Shown here piece by piece: positions 35,490 to 44,148 of a stretch of DNA of 64,000 bases. The position numbers and the translations under genes were made by a program. Every line of letters begins with the position of its first letter. Position 1 is the first letter of the stretch. The notes under the pieces were generated by a model that was given only the letters and a program-made list of their open reading frames with translations, did not search any database and was not told the DNA's origin. Source of the DNA: an uncultured Bacteroidota bacterium (GTDB lineage Bacteria > Bacteroidota > Bacteroidia > Flavobacteriales > Flavobacteriaceae). The stretch covers positions 121,368-185,367 of the forward strand of contig CACMJT010000002.1 of NCBI GenBank assembly GCA_902614065.1, given 5' to 3'.

Positions 35490-35825
35490 TTATTCTTTTA
35501 TGTTATTAATTGAATCAATTATTGCACTAGTTTTTGCATCAATACCTTCATATATCTTAATGTAAAGCCTAGGATTTCTTGAATAAAAATCATTGCTTTT
35601 TACAAATTTTAAGCAATCAATTTCATGTTTTTTGAAGAGCATAGTGTCTCTAATCAAAAAATAATTGTTCTTACTAATATTGGTAAATCCCCTACTTGTA
35701 TTAATTAAATTAACATCAAATAAAAACTCAATCATTTCATCAATAGTCATAATGTCATCATCAATTTTTGAATTGTTGTTACATGAAATAAAGAATAGAA
35801 ATAGTAAAAGAAAGATTTTTTTCAT
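35490..35825 (-). CDS. DUF4296 lipoprotein
   Basis: 111 residues. A signal peptide ends in FISC (Cys15). The helical body has MTIDEMIEFLFDVNLIN near residue 26 and a C-terminal YSRNPRLYIKIYEGI, as in the DUF4296 family that usually sits next to dihydroorotase in Flavobacteriia, as here (4-bp overlap with pyrC). The function is unknown; it should be anchored in the periplasm. Confidence 0.82.
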   Translation of the reverse strand: MKKIFLLLFLFFISCNNNSKIDDDIMTIDEMIEFLFDVNLINTSRGFTNISKNNYFLIRDTMLFKKHEIDCLKFVKSNDFYSRNPRLYIKIYEGIDAKTSAIIDSINNIKE

Positions 35826-37159
35826 GAGTTAAACTCTATTTTTTTTCCCATAATATTCTGATTAAATACCCCATTTTCGTAAGCTAAATTTCCACTGACA
35901 AATGTATGAGTTATCATTGAGTTAATTTTCTTACCCTCAAATGGAGACCAACCACATTTGTATAGAATATTGTTTTTATTAATTACCCAACTCTGATTTT
36001 TTCTTAAAATAACTAGATCTGCAAAAAATCCTTCTCGAATAAATCCTCTTTTTTTTATGTTAAATAAAATTGCAGGATTGTGGCACATTTTTTCAACAAT
36101 TTTTTCAAGAGAAATTCTTTTCTCCAAAAAATGTTCGTACATAATGTAAAGTGAATGCTGAACGAGTGGACCTCCTGAGGGACAATCAACATATAATTGG
36201 TTTTTTTCATTAAATGTATGTGGTGCGTGGTCGGTTGCAATCACATCAATTTTATCAGATCTTAGTGCATCCCACAAAGCATTCTGATCTTCAATGGTCT
36301 TTATGGATGGATTCCATTTTATGAAATTACCTTTTGTCTTGTAATCCGCATCATTAAAAGATAGATGATGTATACAAACTTCTGATGTAATTTTTTTATT
36401 TTTTAAATCATTTTGATTGTCAAAAAGTTTAGCTTCTTCTTTTGTAGATAAATGAAAAACATGTAATCTTCCATTTGTTTTTTTCGCAAGAGAAATTATT
36501 TTTTCTGTAGATTTTAAGCATGCAATGCTTGATCTAATATTAGCATGCATTTCTGGTCTTATATTTTGTTCGCCATATTTTTCTTTGAAATTTTTTAGAT
36601 TTTCATTAATAATTTTATCATCCTCACTATGTACAACAATCGGAACTTTTGAAATTTCAAATAAGTTTTCAACTACATCATAATCATCAACTAACATATT
36701 TCCTGTCGATGAACCAAGAAACAACTTAATCCCTGGAACTTCATGTTCAGGCAACTTTTTAACTTCATTGATATTTTGATTCGTACCACCAAACATGAAT
36801 GAATAATTGGCTAATGAGGACATTGATGCAATTTTAAATTTATGATTTAAACTTTCAATAGTGGTTGTGCTTGGATTAGTGTTAGGCATTTCAAAATATG
36901 ATGTAATGCCGCCTGCAACTGCAGCTCTTGATTCAGAATATATAGTCGCTTTATTTGGGTATCCAGGTTCTCTAAAATGGACTTGATCATCGATAATTCC
37001 AGGTAGAATTAATGACCCTTCACAATCAATTACTTTATCTACATCGGATGAGGATATTTTTTTATCAATTTTTTCTATCAAGTCCCCATTAACCAAAATA
37101 TCGCTTTCAAAAATTTTATTTTCATTTACTATGTATCCATTTTTTATTAAAATTTTCAT
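35822..37159 (-). CDS. pyrC: Dihydroorotase
   Basis: 445 residues. It closes carbamoyl-aspartate to dihydroorotate in pyrimidine synthesis. Signature LPGIIDDQVHFREPG, SRAAVAGGITSYFEMPNT, then VHSED, HVFHLST, CIHHLSF and the catalytic Asp in VIATDHAPHT. The first His of the usual HxH metal pair is Gln59 here (QVH). I recall the same change in other Bacteroidota dihydroorotases, so the enzyme is probably still active. It lies 1 bp from the glycosyltransferase gene. Confidence 0.92.
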   Translation of the reverse strand: MKILIKNGYIVNENKIFESDILVNGDLIEKIDKKISSSDVDKVIDCEGSLILPGIIDDQVHFREPGYPNKATIYSESRAAVAGGITSYFEMPNTNPSTTTIESLNHKFKIASMSSLANYSFMFGGTNQNINEVKKLPEHEVPGIKLFLGSSTGNMLVDDYDVVENLFEISKVPIVVHSEDDKIINENLKNFKEKYGEQNIRPEMHANIRSSIACLKSTEKIISLAKKTNGRLHVFHLSTKEEAKLFDNQNDLKNKKITSEVCIHHLSFNDADYKTKGNFIKWNPSIKTIEDQNALWDALRSDKIDVIATDHAPHTFNEKNQLYVDCPSGGPLVQHSLYIMYEHFLEKRISLEKIVEKMCHNPAILFNIKKRGFIREGFFADLVILRKNQSWVINKNNILYKCGWSPFEGKKINSMITHTFVSGNLAYENGVFNQNIMGKKIEFNS

Positions 37160-37160
37160 T

Positions 37161-37889
37161 TTAAAACTTAAAAACTTTTTTAATTTTTAGTAGTAACAAT
37201 CCAAAAATAGCTTCCCAAACAATAGACAAACTCATTTTAGACTCGCCCTTAGTTCTATCAGTAAAAATTATAGGTATTTCAATTAATTTAAACCCATTTG
37301 AATGAGCTTTAAACTTCATTTCAATTTGAAATGCATAGCCGTTAAATCTTATATTTTCTTTTAATATAGATTTTAAAACATTGACTTTATAACCAACAAA
37401 TCCTGATGTCAGATCTTTAACTGGAACGCCTGTTATCAATCTTGCATAGATTGAAGCAAAGTATGAAAGTAAAACTCTTTGGATTGGCCAATTAACGACA
37501 TTTACACCAGACACATACCTGGATCCAATAACAACATCGTAACCATCATTATCCAAAAAAACATCCATCCTTAATAAATCTTTTGGGTCATGGGAATAAT
37601 CTGCATCCATTTCAAAAATTTTTTCATAACCATTTTCAATTGCCCATTTAAATCCCGCCAAGTATGCGCTTCCAAGCCCAGATTTCTTTTCTCTCTTGAT
37701 TAAAAATATTTTTTTTGGATTTTTTATGATCTCTTCTTCAACAAGCTTATAAGTTTTATCTGGTGAATTATCATCAACAATCAACAGATGAAAGGATTCC
37801 TTTTGAATTAAAACGTCATTAATAATTTCAACAATATTTTCAGCCTCGTTATAAGATGGTATAATTATAAGAGATTTACCCTGATACAT
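37161..37889 (-). CDS. Polyprenol monophosphomannose synthase (GT2)
   Basis: 242 residues. It is a GT2 glycosyltransferase of the dolichyl-phosphate mannose synthase group: IIIPSYNEAENI near the start, LIVDDNSPDKT, EMDADYSHDP (metal/nucleotide Asp), GSRYVSG and DLTSGFVGYK. A C-terminal hydrophobic stretch (about 219-236) may touch the membrane. It moves a sugar from a GDP-sugar to polyprenyl phosphate. The predicted use is envelope or protein glycosylation. Confidence 0.9.
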   Translation of the reverse strand: MYQGKSLIIIPSYNEAENIVEIINDVLIQKESFHLLIVDDNSPDKTYKLVEEEIIKNPKKIFLIKREKKSGLGSAYLAGFKWAIENGYEKIFEMDADYSHDPKDLLRMDVFLDNDGYDVVIGSRYVSGVNVVNWPIQRVLLSYFASIYARLITGVPVKDLTSGFVGYKVNVLKSILKENIRFNGYAFQIEMKFKAHSNGFKLIEIPIIFTDRTKGESKMSLSIVWEAIFGLLLLKIKKVFKF

Positions 37890-37965
37890 TAATCAAAATT
37901 ATAATTAAATTTTAATTCATTTTAAAATCTAAAGCTATTTCTACATAATAAATAAAATGAATTTG

Positions 37966-37973
37966 TAAATTTG
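37966..37973 (+). promoter_or_regulatory. Putative -7 promoter box for hemD
   Basis: TAAATTTG matches TAnnTTTG exactly and ends 25 bp before the ATG at 37999. No convincing TTG is seen at the -33 distance. Confidence 0.4.
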
Positions 37974-37998
37974 CAACCCCTATTTGTTAGCTGATTCT

Positions 37999-38748
37999 AT
38001 GAAAGTTAAGTCAATTTTGATTTCCCAACCAAAGCCTGAGTTAAAAAACTCCCCATACAACATAATTGCAAAAAAATGGAAAGTAAAAATTGATTTTAGA
38101 CCATTCATACATGTTGAGGGCAAGACAAGTAGAGAAGTCCGACAACAAAAAATTGATTTATCGAAATACTCTGCAATTATATTAACTAGTAGAAACTCAG
38201 TTGATCATTTTTTTAGAATAGCTGAGGAAATGCGCTTTCCAATTCCAAATGCATTAAAATATTTTTGTCTTTCAGAAGCTGTTGCTTTTTACTTGCAGAA
38301 ATATGTTGTTTATAGAAAAAGGAAAATTTATGTAGGCGGAAGAACATTTGATGATCTCACAGAAGTTATAAAAAAATATCCTGATGAAAGTTATATTTTA
38401 CCAGGACCTGATGTATTATCCCCTGCGATAGAAGAAAAACTTGATAATCTTGAAATAAGATGGAAAAAAGGTGTTTTTTATAAGACAGTCATTAGTGACC
38501 TATCTGACTTAAAAAATGTTTTTTACGACATTTTAGTTTTTTTTAGCCCATCTGGAATTGAATCATTGTTCAAAAATTTTCCAGATTTCAAACAAAATGA
38601 TACTATAATAGCTGCTTTTGGTAAGAATACTGTGAAGGCTGCAGAAGAAAAGGGTTTAAAAATTAATATAGAAGCACCTCGAAAAAGAGTTTCATCAATG
38701 TCAAGAGCTTTGGAAATATTTATTGAGGACTCTAGAAAAAAAATCTAG
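37999..38748 (+). CDS. hemD: Uroporphyrinogen-III synthase
   Basis: 249 residues from the ATG at 37999; a TTG 15 bp upstream would only add five residues. It cyclises hydroxymethylbilane with ring inversion in heme synthesis. The family is poorly conserved; support comes from the two-lobed pattern with IILTSRNSVDHFF, KIYVGGRTFDDL, SYILPGPDVLS and VFFSPSGIESL..F, and the end FGKNTVKAAEEKGL. It converges with the thioredoxin-like gene (4-bp overlap). Confidence 0.88.
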   Translation: MKVKSILISQPKPELKNSPYNIIAKKWKVKIDFRPFIHVEGKTSREVRQQKIDLSKYSAIILTSRNSVDHFFRIAEEMRFPIPNALKYFCLSEAVAFYLQKYVVYRKRKIYVGGRTFDDLTEVIKKYPDESYILPGPDVLSPAIEEKLDNLEIRWKKGVFYKTVISDLSDLKNVFYDILVFFSPSGIESLFKNFPDFKQNDTIIAAFGKNTVKAAEEKGLKINIEAPRKRVSSMSRALEIFIEDSRKKI

Positions 38749-39287
38749 CTTTTAAACATACTGTTCATACTAGACAAAAACTCTCTGAACTCATCTTGAT
38801 TTGTCACACTCAGATACCTATCCCCCAAAAATAAGTTGAGGTAAACTTCAATTTGAGTTGGACCTTGATATCCTCTTATGGGTGCAATAGGCTTGGAGTC
38901 TTTATCAAAGAATACGATTGTTGGGTATGAATTAATTCCTAAATATCTAGAAAAATCATGTGAAGAATTACGGATTCTTCCACTTTTAAAGTTGGGATTG
39001 CCATAAACTTTACCATTGTAAGAAACCTTCTCAGTCCCTTCAGCATTAAATTTGACAGCATAGAAATTATCATTTAAGAATTTGGCTATTTGAGGATTCT
39101 CAAATGTATTTTTATCCATCATCTTACAAGGACCACACCATTCAGTGTATACATCCATCATGATATTTTTAGGATTAGTTTTTTGTAATTCTACTGCTTG
39201 CTCAAATGAAACCCAGTTTACTTTTTGTGAATAAGTAAAATGAATCGAGAATATTAAAATAAAGAGAGTTAACTTATTTAATACCAT
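38745..39287 (-). CDS. Exported thioredoxin-like protein
   Basis: 180 residues. A signal peptide (1-20, FTYSQ) leads into a thioredoxin fold with Cys51-Gly-Pro-Cys54 (TEWCGPCKMMDKNTF) and the cis-Pro loop YPTIVFFD. The insert between (residues 65-115) is longer than in plain thioredoxin, as in DUF255/thiol-disulfide proteins of Bacteroidota. It is predicted to act in periplasmic disulfide exchange. Its start lies 14 bp inside the end of the peptide transporter gene. Confidence 0.85.
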   Translation of the reverse strand: MVLNKLTLFILIFSIHFTYSQKVNWVSFEQAVELQKTNPKNIMMDVYTEWCGPCKMMDKNTFENPQIAKFLNDNFYAVKFNAEGTEKVSYNGKVYGNPNFKSGRIRNSSHDFSRYLGINSYPTIVFFDKDSKPIAPIRGYQGPTQIEVYLNLFLGDRYLSVTNQDEFREFLSSMNSMFKS

Positions 39288-40839
39288 GCATCATTCTTTT
39301 TATCTTACCATTTAATAAAAACATTATCAATCCGGCGCCTATAGGTACTAAAGCAAAAATGGCAAAAAAACCATTCAACCCAATTTCACTGGAAATAGCA
39401 TCGATATAACTGCCTGTTTTACCAGCTAAATAATTCGCAATAGCGCTTGACAATAACCAAATACCAAACATTAGGCCAATTAATCTTTCAGGAGCAAGTT
39501 TGCTAACGTAAGATAAGCCCACAGGGGATAAACAAAGTTCTCCAAGGGTGTGAAAAAGATAAGCGTAGACCAACCACATAACGCTGACACTTGCTGTCTG
39601 TGCACCTGCCGGTATACCCAAGGAACCATAGGCAATAAACAAATATCCAACACCCAATAAAATTAGACCTATACCAAATTTTATTGGACCAGATGGATTA
39701 TATTTTGATGCCCATATTTTTGAAAATACTGGAGCTAGTAAAATTATAAATAATGAATTAAGAACTGAGAACCATGAAGCAGGAATTTCAGATGTTTCTT
39801 GTCCAATCTCAGCATTTAACATATAAATTACAATACCCCAAATTATTACGAAACTTAAACCAAGGAAAAAATTTGAAATAAAATAACTCTGAAAAATATT
39901 CTGAAAAAGTTTAATAAGTACATAAGTAATAACAACCATTGGTACAATTGTTATTACAGTATTTATCGTGTTAAAGATAACGGCTGAATTTCCTGATAAT
40001 TGTCTATCAGTGTAATCATTAGCAAAAATTGTCATAGATCCACCAGCCTGCTCAAAAGCCCACCAGAAAAAAATAGTTGCAATAGAGAATATAACAATAA
40101 CAAAAATTCTGTCTCTTTCAATTTTTTTATGATTTGCATCAGCTGATACTTTTACAGTATCTTCCTTTGAGTTTGATGTATTACTTTTATTTGTTGGTTT
40201 GACACCAATAGATCCAAAAATACCTTGCGCAAAATAAAACTGGAGCATTCCGAAAAACATAAAAATTCCGGCTAGACCAAAACCATAATGCCATCCAACT
40301 TTTTCACCTAAATAGCCACATAAAAGTATACCCAGAAATGCACCAGCATTGATGCCCATGTAAAAAATTGTGTATGCACCATCCTTTCTTGGATCATCAG
40401 CTTTATATAATTGACCAACAATAGAGGAGATATTAGGTTTAAATAATCCATTGCCGATGACTAAAAGCCCCAAACCCAGATAAAAGAAATTTTGTTCAAT
40501 TCCCTCTAGTGCCAGGGAACCATGCCCAAGTGCCATTATTAGTGCACCTAATACTACAGCATTTCTGTAACCCAAAAGCTTGTCAGCCAAAATTCCACCT
40601 AATAATGGGGTCAAATAAACTAATGAGGTGTAAGCTGCAAAAAGTTCCAAAGCATCTTGTCGTTCCCATCCCCAACCTTCATTCATTATAGAGGATGTTA
40701 GAAAAAGTACTAAAATAGCACGCATTCCATAGTAACTAAACCTTTCCCACATTTCTGTGAAAAATAAAACAAAAAGACCTGAAGGGTGATCAAATATTGT
40801 TTTTTGATTTAGATCAGATCCGTTAAAAATTCGTTCCAT
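39274..40839 (-). CDS. POT-family proton-coupled peptide transporter
   Basis: 521 residues with about 13-14 membrane helices. The proton-site motif E-R-F-S-Y-Y (MWERFSYYGMRAIL) is at residues ~30-43, and the second signature FYMGINAGAFLG is at ~153. It imports di- and tripeptides with protons. The upstream gap of 23 bp to cutC has no clear promoter. Confidence 0.93.
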   Translation of the reverse strand: MERIFNGSDLNQKTIFDHPSGLFVLFFTEMWERFSYYGMRAILVLFLTSSIMNEGWGWERQDALELFAAYTSLVYLTPLLGGILADKLLGYRNAVVLGALIMALGHGSLALEGIEQNFFYLGLGLLVIGNGLFKPNISSIVGQLYKADDPRKDGAYTIFYMGINAGAFLGILLCGYLGEKVGWHYGFGLAGIFMFFGMLQFYFAQGIFGSIGVKPTNKSNTSNSKEDTVKVSADANHKKIERDRIFVIVIFSIATIFFWWAFEQAGGSMTIFANDYTDRQLSGNSAVIFNTINTVITIVPMVVITYVLIKLFQNIFQSYFISNFFLGLSFVIIWGIVIYMLNAEIGQETSEIPASWFSVLNSLFIILLAPVFSKIWASKYNPSGPIKFGIGLILLGVGYLFIAYGSLGIPAGAQTASVSVMWLVYAYLFHTLGELCLSPVGLSYVSKLAPERLIGLMFGIWLLSSAIANYLAGKTGSYIDAISSEIGLNGFFAIFALVPIGAGLIMFLLNGKIKRMMHGIK

Positions 40840-40862
40840 AGATTTGTAAAAATATACATTAA

Positions 40863-41492
40863 TTATAACACTCCAACGATTTTTTTTCCGTGATAAAATT
40901 TAGCAGATAATTTTTGATTTATTTTATTGACATTTTCCGATGTTATTTTTCCAGCAATGATGAGTTCAAAATTAATTGGACAAATGTCTAGCATCTTTTT
41001 TAAAAGTTTGAGACCATCTTCCGCTTTTTTAAAACCGCCTGATGTTAAAACACCATCAATATTTGAATATTTGATCAAATTTTTCAAAGATTTTAATGGG
41101 TCACTAGTTATATCAATTGCCTTGTGAAAAATTACTTTTAAAGGCCTCGCCTTTTCAATCAACAGGTTTATTTTTTTTAAATCGATTTCATCATCTTTAT
41201 TTAGGCAACCTATTACAATACCATCAATATCGATCTTTTTAAAAGTAGATATATCTCTCAACATTATTGAGATATCTGTTTCTGAATAATTGAAAGATTT
41301 GGAATGTGGCCTAATCATAATCCTGAGCGGAATATTGATGTTTTTTAATAAATATTTTACATCATCTATATTTGGAGTCAAACCCTCTTCATTCAACTTT
41401 GAGCAATACTCAATGCGGTTAGCTCCCAAATCAACTGCACGCATAGCATCCTTAATATTATCAACGCACACTTCTTTACAAAACTCTTGCAT
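40863..41492 (-). CDS. cutC: CutC family protein
   Basis: 209 residues. TIM-barrel CutC family: EVCVDNIKDAMRAVDLGANRIEYC at the N-terminus, IMIRPHSKSFNYS, GIVIGCL, VIFHKAID and LTSGGFKKAEDGL. Originally linked to copper homeostasis in E. coli, but many members occur in sugar clusters and the biochemical role is unsettled. Here it follows a sodium:solute symporter gene by 3 bp, which favours a link to uptake of a carbohydrate or related compound. Confidence 0.9.
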   Translation of the reverse strand: MQEFCKEVCVDNIKDAMRAVDLGANRIEYCSKLNEEGLTPNIDDVKYLLKNINIPLRIMIRPHSKSFNYSETDISIMLRDISTFKKIDIDGIVIGCLNKDDEIDLKKINLLIEKARPLKVIFHKAIDITSDPLKSLKNLIKYSNIDGVLTSGGFKKAEDGLKLLKKMLDICPINFELIIAGKITSENVNKINQKLSAKFYHGKKIVGVL

Positions 41493-41495
41493 TGT

Positions 41496-43277
41496 TTAAA
41501 AAAGTTTTTTAGAGCAAAGATATAGGAGTATTGAGAAGAGAATTGCAAAAAAAAGAAATACAAATGCTTCGAATGTAAATCCATATATGAAATAGCCAGT
41601 TGAAAATAGGGCTGAATAAATCATAAGACAACCAAATATCATACACAATATTCCTGAGGGTACTATCCATTTCTCTTTTTTGTTATCAGTATTGTCTAAT
41701 TTTTTAATAAAACTCCACCCAGGACCACCAGGCTTTGTTTTTTTGTAAAAATTTATGAGAGTTTCGTTGTCGTCAGCAGGTGTAATAAATGTAACTGCAA
41801 GCCAAATAATTGTAGTAATGAGTACAATTAATGGAAATTTCATTTGAGGCGGTAAACCATACTCACTGAAAATTAGGCTAAATATTTTTTCATTGGTCAA
41901 TGCAATCGATATAATTCCAGAGCTGATCATCGCAGCAATTTCACTCCAGGCATTTATTCTCCACCAAAACCACCGTAATATAAAAATTAAGCCTGTTCCT
42001 GCTCCAAACATTAATATAATATCAAAAAGTTGATATGCATTTGTAAGTAATAATGCAATAACTGAACTTATAATCATCAAAATTACAACAGAAAATCTTC
42101 CAACATTTACCAATTCTTTTTCTGAAGCTTTTTGATTTACTAATTGCTTATAAAAATCATTAACAACATAAGACGAACCCCAATTTAGATGAGTTGAAAT
42201 TGTTGACATATATGCTGATACTAGAGATGCTAAAACTAGTCCAAGCAGTCCAGTTGGCAAAAAGGTAAGCATTGCAGGGTACGCTAAATCATGACCTAAT
42301 TTATTTTTTTCAATATTTGGAAAGGCTTGACTAATGGATTCAACATCTGGAAAAACAACAAGTGATGCTAATGCAACAATAATCCAAGGCCATGGTCTCA
42401 AAGCGTAATGCATAACATTAAAAAAAAGTGTAGCACCTAATGCATGATTTTCATTTTTTGCAGCCAACATTCTTTGTGCAATGTAACCACCTCCACCCGG
42501 TTCAGCACCTGGATACCATGAACTCCACCATTGTACTGCAAGAGGAATAATTAGTAGAGTCCATAAAGTTTCTTTATTGGATATATCCGGAAATAATGAA
42601 ATTTTATTATTGATACTTTCATTATTAATTATGCTATCGATTCCGCCTACATCGGGTAAATTAACTATATAAATTGCTGCACCAATTGAACCAGCCATTG
42701 CAGTGAAAAATAGAATAAAATCCGTATATACCACTCCTCTAAATCCACCCACTGCGCTAAATATTAAAGTAACACCACCGGCATAAAAAATAGTTTCGAT
42801 CGCAGATATATCAAGCATTACTGCTCCTATTTTAATTGCGGCTAGAGTTACTCCAGACATTGCCAAAACATTGAAAATTACGCCCAGATAGACTGATCTA
42901 AATCCTCTCAAAAACTTACCTGCTTTTCCACTATATCTCAACTCATAAAACTCCATATCTGTTGAAACCTCTGACCTTCTCCAAAGTTTAGCATAAACGA
43001 ATACTGTAAGCAAACCAGTTAGAAGAAAAACCCACCAAACCCAATTTCCTGACACCCCATTGGTTCTAACGATGTCAGTGACTAAATTGGGTGTGTCGGT
43101 TGAAAAAGTTGTAGCTACCATAGAAATTCCCAACAGCCACCAGGGCATGGTTCTGCCTGACAAAAAGTATTGAGAAGTATTTTTAGATGAAGTTTTGGAT
43201 ACTGCAAATCCAATTACGAGTACCAGTAACAAAAAAAATACAATTATTACTGAGTCAATAAATGATAATTCAACCAC
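41496..43277 (-). CDS. Sodium:solute symporter
   Basis: 593 residues with about 13-14 membrane helices. SSS-family marks: the early loop SGRTMPWWLLGISMVATTFSTD (residues ~43-64), VYTDFILFFTAM and a C-terminal extended loop before the last two helices. The start is a GTG (encoding VELSFIDSV); no ATG is available before the conserved first helix. The substrate is not known. It is co-oriented with cutC, the nucleotidyltransferase and the sulfatase, which suggests uptake of a sugar or sugar acid. Confidence 0.88.
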   Translation of the reverse strand: MVELSFIDSVIIVFFLLLVLVIGFAVSKTSSKNTSQYFLSGRTMPWWLLGISMVATTFSTDTPNLVTDIVRTNGVSGNWVWWVFLLTGLLTVFVYAKLWRRSEVSTDMEFYELRYSGKAGKFLRGFRSVYLGVIFNVLAMSGVTLAAIKIGAVMLDISAIETIFYAGGVTLIFSAVGGFRGVVYTDFILFFTAMAGSIGAAIYIVNLPDVGGIDSIINNESINNKISLFPDISNKETLWTLLIIPLAVQWWSSWYPGAEPGGGGYIAQRMLAAKNENHALGATLFFNVMHYALRPWPWIIVALASLVVFPDVESISQAFPNIEKNKLGHDLAYPAMLTFLPTGLLGLVLASLVSAYMSTISTHLNWGSSYVVNDFYKQLVNQKASEKELVNVGRFSVVILMIISSVIALLLTNAYQLFDIILMFGAGTGLIFILRWFWWRINAWSEIAAMISSGIISIALTNEKIFSLIFSEYGLPPQMKFPLIVLITTIIWLAVTFITPADDNETLINFYKKTKPGGPGWSFIKKLDNTDNKKEKWIVPSGILCMIFGCLMIYSALFSTGYFIYGFTFEAFVFLFFAILFSILLYLCSKKLF

Positions 43278-43311
43278 TTTTTAAAATTATAAAAACATTC
43301 AAAAAAGATCT

Positions 43312-44145
43312 TCAAGTAATAAGCTTTTCAAGAATTGCGATATCCTTTTTTGATGTTAAATCTGGAACATGTTCAGCAATGGGTACTGCCTTCATGTAAG
43401 AATCCGAGCTGGTAATCATATTCATTATAGCAGATGGTAATTCTTTTTCATTGCGAAGGGGGTTTATCGGACAATTTATGATAAAATTAGATGAAGACTT
43501 TCCTGAAAATTTAAAAATATTCATACTAACCCTGATTTTACCATTTTCATCAAGGTTTTTATCAACTTGTTCTTTGCTTGGTTTTTCAATAAAATTCAAC
43601 AAATTCATTTCAGAATTCATTGTCATAATCGAAAATGAAGATACCCTTTCAGGTGGAAATTCTAAGGTGTCTCTGTCGTAGGCTAAAACAGCATTTTCAA
43701 AATCATTTTCCCTTATCAGCTTTAAAGCATTTACAGAATATAAATTATCACTGTTGCAAACACAATATGACTCTGATTTTAAATGTGGAAATTGATCTAT
43801 GGCTTGGGCTACTGCATCTGCTGTTCCAAAAGGCTTAACTCTATCGGAAGGAATTTTTTGAATGGCAAATGAAATTTTAAGACGATTTGAATCCTTGTAT
43901 TTATTAATATTTTGTTCAAAATCAGAATAATCGTTTCCAACAACTAAAATCAAATTCTTGAAACCAGCTTTTATTATATTATCTAATAAGAAATAAATAA
44001 ATGGTTTGTCATCTTTTCCAAATGAAATCAAAGATTTACTTTTTTTATTAGCTTCATCAATTTTTGATTTATTTAATTCATCTGACTCAGATTTCTTCAT
44101 TCTTGAAGACATCCCTGCAGCTAATATCATTATAGTTTCTGTCAT
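43312..44145 (-). CDS. Sugar nucleotidyltransferase-like protein
   Basis: 277 residues. It is a nucleotidyltransferase with LAAGMSSRMKKSE at the start, a charged insertion (residues ~22-40) before KSLISF, then GTADAVAQAI, CNSDNLYS (metal Asp) and FIEKP. It most resembles GT-A type NTP:sugar-1-phosphate transferases, but the insertion and divergent middle make the substrate uncertain. It lies 3 bp from the sulfatase gene and 34 bp from the symporter gene. Confidence 0.82.
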   Translation of the reverse strand: MTETIMILAAGMSSRMKKSESDELNKSKIDEANKKSKSLISFGKDDKPFIYFLLDNIIKAGFKNLILVVGNDYSDFEQNINKYKDSNRLKISFAIQKIPSDRVKPFGTADAVAQAIDQFPHLKSESYCVCNSDNLYSVNALKLIRENDFENAVLAYDRDTLEFPPERVSSFSIMTMNSEMNLLNFIEKPSKEQVDKNLDENGKIRVSMNIFKFSGKSSSNFIINCPINPLRNEKELPSAIMNMITSSDSYMKAVPIAEHVPDLTSKKDIAILEKLIT

Positions 44146-44148
44146 AAT

